A stretch of DNA of 12,881 nt, from assembly GCA_964591275.1 (NCBI GenBank), contig CAZQAE010000111.1, positions 1 through 12,881 on the forward strand, in the 5' to 3' direction. How positions within the stretch are numbered: the first letter of the stretch is position 1; each line of letters begins with the position of its first letter. A model generated the notes under the pieces. That model made no database searches. It saw nothing but the letters and a program-made list of their open reading frames with translations, and had not been told where the DNA came from. The translations under genes and the position numbers were made by a program. The stretch is from G963674685 sp964591275. GTDB lineage: Bacteria; Lernaellota; Lernaellaia; JACKCT01. Shown here piece by piece: positions 7,312 to 12,881 of this stretch.

Positions 7312-7788
7312 CGCGATCTCCTATATGGCCCGGCGGCGAACCTATCACCGCGCCGGTCTCAAGACAACCAGAAAAGCAGCTACGTCATATTATTTCAAAA
7401 GAAAAAAACTTAGAAGGTCAGGCTCATCCATGCGGGATCGGGAATGCCGACGGCGACTTTCCCGGGGGGCGTGTGAGTTTTCTGACACGCCAGGCAGCCT
7501 CTTCCCGCGGTCTATGACCTGGGAGGAACTTCTGCCGCCGGATGCGCAAATCGATGATTGCGGCGCGCCTGATGGGCTAACCGAATTGGGCGTGCTTCTG
7601 TCCTTCTTCATGGAAACATTTTCGCAGAGCCGTTGAAAGGGACACAAACACCAGACAAAAATAATGGATCAAAATTCACAGTGCGCAGACCTTGAAGAAC
7701 AGCATACATTCTGTAAGAATCTCATGGCTTTTGCGACTTTGGCGGCAAGGCGGCAGCATTTTGAAAATGCACCTGATTCGGTGAATTG
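7312..7788. other. Intergenic region between divergent radical SAM and murB genes
   Basis: About 475 bases separate two divergently read genes, so the promoters of both should lie here, but no strong -35/-10 pair is obvious. A 68-codon plus-strand ORF (ATG 7430 to TGA 7636) has a mildly GC-rich third position. It lacks a well-placed ribosome site (AGAAGG is 12 bases away) and matches nothing I know; it may be chance or a gene relic. The palindrome at 7756-7770 is listed separately. Confidence 0.4.
7756..7770. promoter_or_regulatory. 15-bp perfect palindrome upstream of murB
   Basis: GCATTTTGAAAATGC is a perfect inverted repeat of seven bases around one G, ending 18 bases before the murB ATG at 7789. 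Size and position fit an operator for a dimeric regulator, or a small hairpin masking the ribosome site. No regulator can be named. Confidence 0.3.
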
Positions 7789-8739
7789 ATGGAGAAAAGA
7801 ATCTGGATGACGCGAAGTTACGAAAAATTGCTCCAAGAGGCTGTTAACGGGGACATTCGCTTCAACGTGGCGCTGTCCGACCTCACTACCTATAAAATCG
7901 GCGGTCCCGCGCAGATGCTGCTGGAAACAGCGGACGCAAACGACATCATCGCTGCCGTGCGGATATGCGCCCGATACAAAATTCCTCTAACGGTTCTTGG
8001 GGCGGGTTCCAATGTCCTGGCCCCCGATAGCGGCATTGAAGGCTTGGTGCTGCGTATTTACAGCGATCAATTGCTCCCGACGCTGCGCGGCGAGTTTATC
8101 GAAAGCAACGCGGCGACGACGGACGAAAATCTGGCGCTGTTCGCCTCCGCGCACAACATTCCTGGTTTTGAATATATTTATGACATACCGGGCGCCGTCG
8201 GCGGCGCCATCATGCAAAACGTTGGCACGAACGACCACCAGATCAAGGATTTCCTTATCGATGTCACCTACATCGACAAGACTTGCGGGATCGTAACCAA
8301 ACCGGTCCACGAACTTGGCATGAGGTACAGGACTAGCTTGTTCAAAGAGGAATGGGGTCTGGTTCTATCCGCCCGCTTCAAACGGGGTTCCAACGAAGAA
8401 TCGAAAATTATCCGTGCCCGGATGGAGAAGATTCGGGAAACCCGACGAAACAAATTCCCCATGGAGTATCCGAATTGCGGTTCTGTCTTTAAAAGACCTC
8501 CCGGCGATTACGCGGGACGACTGATCCAGGAAGCCGGACTCAGTGGGTTCAAGATCGGTCATGCGATGGTCAGTCCCAGGCACCGGGGATTTATCGTGAA
8601 CATGGGCGGCGCCGGCGCGGATGAGGTCAAGGCTGTTGCGGCGCATGTTCAAGCAATTGTTTTGGATAAATTCGGAGTACAACTGGAACGGGAATTGGTT
8701 TATCTTTCAAAAAGACCAAAACCTCCGCCAAACCTTTGA
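7789..8739 (+). CDS. murB: MurB-like UDP-N-acetylenolpyruvoylglucosamine reductase, divergent and stand-alone
   Basis: MurB reduces UDP-GlcNAc-enolpyruvate to UDP-MurNAc with NADPH and FAD in the cytoplasm. This 316-residue protein has the FAD-binding half (YKIGGPA 35-41, LGAGSNVL 70-77, IPGAVGGAIMQN 133-144). It also has the catalytic half: YRTSLFK 180-186, NCGSVFK with the candidate catalytic Ser 232, AGRLIQEAGL 243-251, and a Glu near 300-302. Its length fits the short type II MurB. Several usually conserved spots differ: the Gly-rich GAG stretch is replaced by ESNAATT, GAYG by GTND, and HANF by HRGF. It is not beside murC, ftsZ or other dcw genes but within a glycan locus. It may be the cell's only MurB or a paralogue acting on another UDP-sugar. 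Start uncertain: ATG 7789 has weak GGTGA just before it, while ATG 7807 has GGAG 12 bases before. The 3' end faces the epimerase gene 23 bases away. Confidence 0.82.
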   Translation: MEKRIWMTRSYEKLLQEAVNGDIRFNVALSDLTTYKIGGPAQMLLETADANDIIAAVRICARYKIPLTVLGAGSNVLAPDSGIEGLVLRIYSDQLLPTLRGEFIESNAATTDENLALFASAHNIPGFEYIYDIPGAVGGAIMQNVGTNDHQIKDFLIDVTYIDKTCGIVTKPVHELGMRYRTSLFKEEWGLVLSARFKRGSNEESKIIRARMEKIRETRRNKFPMEYPNCGSVFKRPPGDYAGRLIQEAGLSGFKIGHAMVSPRHRGFIVNMGGAGADEVKAVAAHVQAIVLDKFGVQLERELVYLSKRPKPPPNL

Positions 8740-8762
8740 TTCAGCAATTCCATCCCGCTCCA

Positions 8763-9758
8763 CTAAAAACTTTCTCTCCATGATCTCACCAATTCGGCCA
8801 GCTCTGGATGTTCCTTGTACCACTGAAGAAAACGGGGAATGCCTTCAAAAATCGTGGTCTTCGGTTCAAAACCGCAGACTTTGTTGATCCTGTCAATGGA
8901 CGCGTAGGTCGCGGGGACATCGTCAGTCATCATGGGAAGCATGTCGCACTGTACTTCCACACCAAGGCTTTTCGCGATCAGATCAATGAGATCCATGAGT
9001 TTTTCGCTGCGATTATTCCCAATATTCATGATTTCATAGGGTTCCATCCCCTCCGCGGAAGACAGCCTGGCTACGCCATCCACGATATCGTCAATGTAGG
9101 TGAAGTCCCGAGACATTTTGCCGTAATTAAAAACCGGGATCGCCTTACCAGCCAGCATTTTCTCGGTAAATATCCACATAGCCATGTCCGGTCGACCCCA
9201 TGGGCCATATACAGTAAAAAAGCGCAGCCCGATTGTCTGGATCCCATACAGGTGCGAATAACAGTGAGCCACCAGTTCGTTTGATTTCTTTGTGGCTCCG
9301 TACAGACTGATCGGGCGGTCGACATACTGGTCCTCCCGAAAAGGCGCATCCTTCACGCCGGCGTAAACCGAAGAGGACGAGGCGTACAGCACTCGCTTCA
9401 CCCCGTAATGCCGAGCCATCTCAAGAATGTTGAGAAAACCAACCTGATTGGATTGCACGTAGGCCATGGGGTTGATGCGTGCGTAACGCACGCCGGCCTG
9501 AGCCGCCAGATTGATGATGAGATCAATATCGTGGTTTTTGAATACTTCCTCTAATTCATCCGTACGTGAAATATCCACGACGCAGGAAGTAAAATCAGGA
9601 TTGCGGCGCAGAATTTCATTCCGACTTTCCTTGATCTCTTTTGGATAGTAGGTATTGAAGTTGTCGATCCCGACAATCTCACGCCCTTCGGCCAGAAGCC
9701 GTTTGGCAAGATGAAATCCGATAAATCCTGCAGTTCCCGTAATGACGATTTTTTTCAC
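8763..9758 (-). CDS. NAD-dependent epimerase, UDP-glucuronate 4-epimerase type
   Basis: This 331-residue extended short-chain dehydrogenase/reductase has the NAD motif GTAGFIG (8-14), a Ser-rich segment ASSSSVYAG (126-134), and the catalytic Tyr 153/Lys 157 pair in YGATKKSNE. RFFTVYGPWGRPDMA (179-193) is typical of UDP-glucuronate 4-epimerases (Cap1J/LpsL/GAE type), which interconvert UDP-GlcA and UDP-GalA for capsule or LPS. A UDP-glucose 4-epimerase role is less likely, given the WGRPDMA sequence and the overall length. The start is GTG at 9758-9756, with GAGGG six bases upstream on the minus strand. It converges with murB, and no terminator is visible in the 23-base gap. The UDP-GalA product could feed the GT4 enzyme encoded downstream (inference). 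Confidence 0.88.
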   Translation of the reverse strand: MKKIVITGTAGFIGFHLAKRLLAEGREIVGIDNFNTYYPKEIKESRNEILRRNPDFTSCVVDISRTDELEEVFKNHDIDLIINLAAQAGVRYARINPMAYVQSNQVGFLNILEMARHYGVKRVLYASSSSVYAGVKDAPFREDQYVDRPISLYGATKKSNELVAHCYSHLYGIQTIGLRFFTVYGPWGRPDMAMWIFTEKMLAGKAIPVFNYGKMSRDFTYIDDIVDGVARLSSAEGMEPYEIMNIGNNRSEKLMDLIDLIAKSLGVEVQCDMLPMMTDDVPATYASIDRINKVCGFEPKTTIFEGIPRFLQWYKEHPELAELVRSWRESF

Positions 9759-10090
9759 TTCTTACCCTCTTGTCATGATCGAAACTCATGACTGTTTATC
9801 AAAAGACGATCTCGCTTGGCAAGTGCATTCTCCGCACAGGTAAAGCTGTTTCAGGCCATCTGCCCAAGCGCGAGGGAAGAAGCCGGACACGAAGAGAATT
9901 TTCATTGAATCCTACTTGGAACGTGATGACAATAGGTGCACTCGAAAAGCCCGAATCACGTCATTTAATGCCTGAACGAAAAAATATCAACCACGCCGCT
10001 GACGCGAAGGCAATCAGTCGTGCCTTCCAAGCCGACTTCCCGATCCTTTCGCTTGTCCGGGAGCGAACCTTCGTATAGCATTGAGGAAAG
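9759..10090. other. Intergenic region upstream of the epimerase and phosphatase genes
   Basis: This stretch should hold divergent promoters for the epimerase (minus) and the phosphatase unit (plus), but I see no convincing -35/-10 pair. A 96-codon plus-strand ORF at 9788-10078 lacks a ribosome site, hydrophobic pattern and known motif, and is treated as chance. Short inverted repeats are present: CGCTTGG/CCAAGCG (about 9813-9819 and 9865-9871) and ACGTGAT/ATCACGT (9921-9927 and 9955-9961). Their meaning is unknown. Confidence 0.4.
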
Positions 10091-10222
10091 ATGACTCCAA
10101 AGCGGTCGGTCATCGGCGGAAAAAAAGAGACGCCGTGCCTGAGTTGCAAGCCCTTCCCAGGGGAGTTTCAGGACTGGACGGCGAAAATTTGTGGAATCCA
10201 AGGGAGATATCGTTATGAATGA
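10091..10222 (+). CDS. Possible 43-residue leader ORF coupled to the phosphatase gene
   Basis: ATG 10091 has GAGGAAAG directly upstream (10083-10090), and the frame is closed by a TGA at 10082-10084, just before the ribosome site. It ends at TGA 10220-10222, overlapping the phosphatase start (ATG 10215) by eight bases. That arrangement is typical of translational coupling. Third codon positions are GC-rich over most of its length, as in nearby real genes. The peptide is basic and contains CLSCKPF; I know no homologue. A foldable segment lies inside it (10131-10183). It could be a regulatory leader peptide or a chance ORF. Confidence 0.35.
   Translation: MTPKRSVIGGKKETPCLSCKPFPGEFQDWTAKICGIQGRYRYE
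10131..10183. other. Three-tier inverted repeat just upstream of the phosphatase
   Basis: Nested stems are visible: CGCCGT (10131-10136) with ACGGCG (10178-10183), CCTGA (10138-10142) with TCAGG (10168-10172), and an inner CTTCC/GGGAG hairpin with one G-U pair (10153-10165). On the plus strand it would fold in the leader 31 bases before the phosphatase ATG. On the minus strand it is followed after four bases by seven T residues, so it could also act as a weak terminator for antisense transcription. It matches no riboswitch class that I recognise. Confidence 0.4.
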
Positions 10223-10757
10223 CGGGGCAAGCCAACAAACGCAGGTTGCGAAAGTGGTCGAACGGATCGGACCTCCCCCAGCCGATGTCAAAATTATTCT
10301 CGTTGTCTGTTCGGGGAACATCTGTCGAAGCCCGATGGCCGAAGGCTATCTGAAAGAGAAATTATCGGACCTGAAAGTGAACAATATCAACGTTTATTCC
10401 GCCGGAACGCTAAACATTTCCGGTCAGTCCGCAGATGATAAAGCAATTGCGGCATGCCTTGATAACGGCATTGATATTCGTTCCCACGTCTCCTACGGGA
10501 TCATTCAACTCCCCGTGGGCTCCGCCGGATTGATCCTGGTTATGGAAGAAGGGCATCGCCAGTCGATCATCGACAACTTCCCCATCGCCGAGGGGAAGAC
10601 GCACTTGCTGGGAGACTTCTCGCCGGATAATCCCGGCTGCGAGATCGATGACCCGGTCGGCTTGCCTCTGGAATGCTTCAAGGAAAGCTTTCAGGAAATC
10701 AAAACCTGCACCGACCTTTTTGTCGAATGGCTTTTATCAGGCAGAGAAATCAGGTGA
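10215..10757 (+). CDS. Low-molecular-weight protein tyrosine phosphatase
   Basis: This is a cytoplasmic enzyme of the Wzb/Etp/YwlE superfamily. The P-loop CSGNICRSPMAE carries nucleophile Cys 32 and Arg 38 (CX5R-S), and Asp 146 in the DDP motif is the general acid. Position 36 is Ile. Protein-arginine phosphatases of the YwlE type have Thr there, so Tyr specificity is favoured. The segment after DP (VGLPLECFKESFQEI) is ordinary for bacterial members. At 180 residues it is longer than the usual 150-160, due to about 25 extra N-terminal residues. ATG 10215 was chosen over GTG 10191 because AGGGAG lies eight bases before it. In polysaccharide loci such phosphatases reset a BY-kinase (Wzc type) that controls polymer export. 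No kinase is in the window, so the partner is inferred. An upstream 43-codon ORF overlaps its start. Confidence 0.88.
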   Translation: MNDGASQQTQVAKVVERIGPPPADVKIILVVCSGNICRSPMAEGYLKEKLSDLKVNNINVYSAGTLNISGQSADDKAIAACLDNGIDIRSHVSYGIIQLPVGSAGLILVMEEGHRQSIIDNFPIAEGKTHLLGDFSPDNPGCEIDDPVGLPLECFKESFQEIKTCTDLFVEWLLSGREIR

Positions 10758-10937
10758 ACGGATAAAATACTGAGCCACAACCATTGCTGACGACTAGCTC
10801 CGAAGAGCGAGCGCATCGAAACCGAAGTTTCGCAAACCGGCAATCGTCTCGACACTAAATTGAATAATTTTCACTTCTGGACAACAGACTTACGATCACT
10901 TATCGTCCTGCGCCGTGAGAATTGATAGTGAGATAGC

Positions 10938-12191
10938 ATGAGAATACTCCTGGCGAATAAAACAGCATACCCGATAATTGGCGGCGTAGAAAACTCGCTT
11001 CGCTTTATTGGCCGGGAACTTCTTGCCGCCGGACATGAAGTAAAAATATTTTGTTTTCAGACCGCCCCGGATGAGCCCTTGAGAATGGAAAGTGAAGGGA
11101 TAGAAATCATCCGCACCCCTTTTACACCGGCTCGTTGGCCCCATGCGCAGATCCTACGCGCGGTGGAAACTACCAAGCGAGCGATTCCCCTTCTACTTGA
11201 CGAATTCCAGCCTGATGCGATCTGGTCTCGCTCGTCTACGCTGGCCTGGGGCATCCGGCTCGGGGGGTACCAGGGCCCATTGCTCCAAATATTTCCAACC
11301 AACGCAAAAATGAACTGCCGGGGGCTGTATTTGCATACCCACGGACTTCCCCTGCGCCGAAGACTCATGCTTCTGGGCCTTTGGCCTTCGGCTTATCTGG
11401 CCTCCTCTCGTTTGGAGCGAAAATTGTCCCGTCAATGTGAAATTGTCGCTTTCAGCGAGAATATGAGCCAGCAGTTGCTTGCCGATTTTCCTAAAGATGT
11501 TCGTTCGTGCAACGTGATTCCGCCCGGAGTCGATTGTGGCATATTTTCGCCTGAGAACGGTGCCCGCTATTTCGATGCTATCGAACGAAAATATGGACTG
11601 CGCCGCGATGAGCCGATTGTGCTTTACGTAGGCAGACTTTCGTGCGCCAAGCAAATTCCCAAGCTGATGGACGCCGTTTCCGTTTTGGATAGCCGGGTAA
11701 AGCTGGTGCTCGTCGGCAGTGGAATGGAAAAGGCGTGCTTCCAGGCGTACGCACATCGCCTCGGTTTCGCAGAACGCGTGGTTTTTGCCGGGACCCACCA
11801 CGAAATGCTTCCCGGTTTTTACGCCATCAGCCGGGTATTTGTGCTGCCTACAACGATTGAATCGTTCGGCCAGACCTATCTCGAATCGTTGGCTTCGGGA
11901 ACGCCGGCGGTAGGTTTCGCGGGCGATGGCCGTGGTGTTCTAACGGCAACCTCTGAGATCATCCGCGATGGGGAAACGGGTGGCGTTGTCAACGAAGTCA
12001 GCGCTTCTGCATTGGCTGAGAAAATAAATTCAATTCTCTTACTCGACCAGGGAGATTATGAAACCATGGCCGCTCGCGCTCGGGAAGATGTACTGAAGCG
12101 TTTTTGTTGGAAGCGTTTTGTCACCGAAGCGCTGGCGTTGTCGTCCAATTGCACACTCGAAAATGATGGACAAACACAGGCCCATGAATAA
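10938..12191 (+). CDS. GT4-family glycosyltransferase (GT-B fold)
   Basis: This 417-residue retaining glycosyltransferase probably adds a sugar from an NDP-sugar to a growing lipid-linked glycan at the cytoplasmic membrane face. The N-terminal domain shows IIGGVENSLRFIGRELLAAGH (acceptor side, Gly-rich). The C-terminal donor domain begins near IVLYVGRLSCAKQIPKLMDAV and contains VLVGSGME and the GT4 signature E308-SFGQTYL-E316 (EX7E) followed by ASGTPAVGF. No transmembrane helix is evident. ATG 10938 has only a weak GTGAG five or so bases upstream. The 180 bases before it hold a small hairpin (CGAAAC/GTTTCG, 10817-10832) and no clear promoter or terminator, so it may be read through from the phosphatase gene. 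Its last eight bases overlap the next gene's start. Donor and acceptor sugars cannot be told from sequence. Confidence 0.9.
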   Translation: MRILLANKTAYPIIGGVENSLRFIGRELLAAGHEVKIFCFQTAPDEPLRMESEGIEIIRTPFTPARWPHAQILRAVETTKRAIPLLLDEFQPDAIWSRSSTLAWGIRLGGYQGPLLQIFPTNAKMNCRGLYLHTHGLPLRRRLMLLGLWPSAYLASSRLERKLSRQCEIVAFSENMSQQLLADFPKDVRSCNVIPPGVDCGIFSPENGARYFDAIERKYGLRRDEPIVLYVGRLSCAKQIPKLMDAVSVLDSRVKLVLVGSGMEKACFQAYAHRLGFAERVVFAGTHHEMLPGFYAISRVFVLPTTIESFGQTYLESLASGTPAVGFAGDGRGVLTATSEIIRDGETGGVVNEVSASALAEKINSILLLDQGDYETMAARAREDVLKRFCWKRFVTEALALSSNCTLENDGQTQAHE

Positions 12192-12881
12192 ACGCTGGAT
12201 TATAACCGGAGCCAATGGCTATCTTGGCGGTGAACTTTGCAGAGGATTACATGATCGTGGAGATAAGGTTTTAGGCGTGGCACGCGCCGAAAGGTCACTT
12301 AACTCTTTGGAAAGCCTAGGAATTTCATGCCACACCTATGAAGATATCCCCGCGATATTATCAAAAGGAGACATTTTTATTCATTGTGCAGGCAAAGTTG
12401 GCGATGATGGGACATGGGATGATTTTTCGTCAGTCAATATTGATTGGTCCACATCCCTTTTCGATCAGGCGGCGGAGCTTGGTGTGGCTTGCTTCATCTA
12501 TGTGAGCAGCATTGCCGCGCTTGGATACAAGAATCGCCCAGGAAACGAGGTGCTTAAGGAATCGTCCGTGCCCGAGCTTGTAGATGGGGAACAATATGGT
12601 CGCAGCAAATTGCTCGCGGAACAAGCACTTCAGAATCGTGCGAGGAATACTGCTGTTCGCTTAATCATTTTCCGCCCAGGTTTGATCTATGGCCGGAGGC
12701 GTTTTGCTTCCCAAAAATCATGGTTCAGGCGGGGCATTGCCATTGATTCGCACCAGCGAGTCCCGCTGGTGCATATCGATAATTTTCTGGATGCTGTTGC
12801 TAAAACCACGGATAACTCTGAAACGGCAGGCATGTTTACTGTTGTGGATATGGAGCAACCGACGTTGCGAGATCTGAACGC
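12184..12881 (+). CDS. Extended SDR NAD(P)-dependent sugar epimerase/dehydratase, 3' end missing
   Basis: The reading frame is open from ATG 12184 to the window end (232 full codons). The start overlaps the glycosyltransferase stop by eight bases, which indicates tight co-translation. It shows the nucleotide-binding motif TGANGYLGG (8-16), then IFIHCAGKV, the YVSSIAALG strand with the catalytic Ser, and Tyr 138/Lys 142 in YGRSKLLAE. RPGLIYG and VPLVHIDNF follow. These define an extended short-chain dehydrogenase/reductase acting on nucleotide sugars. In the short second half that is visible I see nothing that tells an epimerase from a dehydratase or reductase. Codon use is more AT-rich than in the glycosyltransferase gene, hinting at a different history. 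Co-translation suggests that its product is the donor substrate of the GT4 enzyme or a nearby transferase (inference). Confidence 0.85.
   Translation, partial: MNKRWIITGANGYLGGELCRGLHDRGDKVLGVARAERSLNSLESLGISCHTYEDIPAILSKGDIFIHCAGKVGDDGTWDDFSSVNIDWSTSLFDQAAELGVACFIYVSSIAALGYKNRPGNEVLKESSVPELVDGEQYGRSKLLAEQALQNRARNTAVRLIIFRPGLIYGRRRFASQKSWFRRGIAIDSHQRVPLVHIDNFLDAVAKTTDNSETAGMFTVVDMEQPTLRDLN

Noticed and set aside
7102..7413. 103-codon plus-strand ORF over the radical SAM start
   Set aside because: Most of it is antisense to the radical SAM N-terminus; there is no ribosome site and no known motif.
9810..9880. CGCACAGGTAAAG resembling part of a GEMM (cyclic-di-GMP) riboswitch
   Set aside because: Only a short piece resembles the core. 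The GAAA-capped stem and the GGGACGCAAAGC segment are missing.
10131..10183. Inverted repeat as a plus-strand intrinsic terminator
   Set aside because: On the plus strand it is followed by AAAATTTG with no T-run. A terminator is possible only on the minus strand, where no gene needs one.
9965..10321. 118-codon minus-strand ORF across the phosphatase start
   Set aside because: It overlaps the phosphatase P-loop coding region on the other strand; no motif was recognised.
1..12881. CRISPR array, tRNA, rRNA or complete IS/integrase
   Set aside because: I saw no regularly spaced repeats, no tRNA arms with T-loop or CCA pattern, no rRNA sequence and no intact transposase or integrase.

Overview
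The window looks like a chromosomal segment of a Gram-negative bacterium with about 50% GC. It carries an outer-membrane beta-barrel, a LolA-like outer-membrane lipoprotein-sorting protein and surface-polysaccharide genes. The mix of LolA-like protein plus barrel, OPT transporter, B12-type radical SAM enzyme and several decayed insertion sequences resembles Desulfobacterota (the former Deltaproteobacteria). That placement is an inference from gene style, not from a marker gene.

Bases 1-3700 are an envelope and transport block. The 3' end of a LolA-like gene is followed closely by an outer-membrane barrel protein (344-1666). An OPT-family oligopeptide transporter comes next (1772-3651). It is broken by one 2-base frameshift near 3044 and ends at a clear intrinsic terminator (3671-3696).

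Bases 3700-5840 are a decayed, more AT-rich zone. They hold the C-terminal remnant of an IS5-like transposase on the minus strand with its own promoter still in place. A 48-bp imperfect palindrome lies at 4227-4274. A membrane-anchored SGNH/GDSL hydrolase (4370-5496) is split by a -1 shift at a seven-T run. The zone ends with a possible IS21-like end remnant (5529-5591) and a 38-codon minus-strand ORF with a good promoter and ribosome binding site.

Bases 5842-12881 look like part of a surface-glycan locus with mixed gene orientation. The genes are a cobalamin-binding-domain radical SAM protein (minus), a divergent stand-alone MurB homologue (plus), a UDP-glucuronate 4-epimerase-like enzyme (minus, GTG start), a low-molecular-weight protein tyrosine phosphatase (plus, possibly coupled to a 43-codon ORF), a GT4 glycosyltransferase (plus) and an extended SDR epimerase/dehydratase that overlaps it and runs off the window. 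Together they suggest nucleotide-sugar supply (UDP-GalA and another modified sugar), glycan assembly by the GT4 enzyme, and phosphatase control of export. The radical SAM and MurB-like proteins are the least explained members. No rRNA, tRNA, CRISPR array or complete mobile element is visible.
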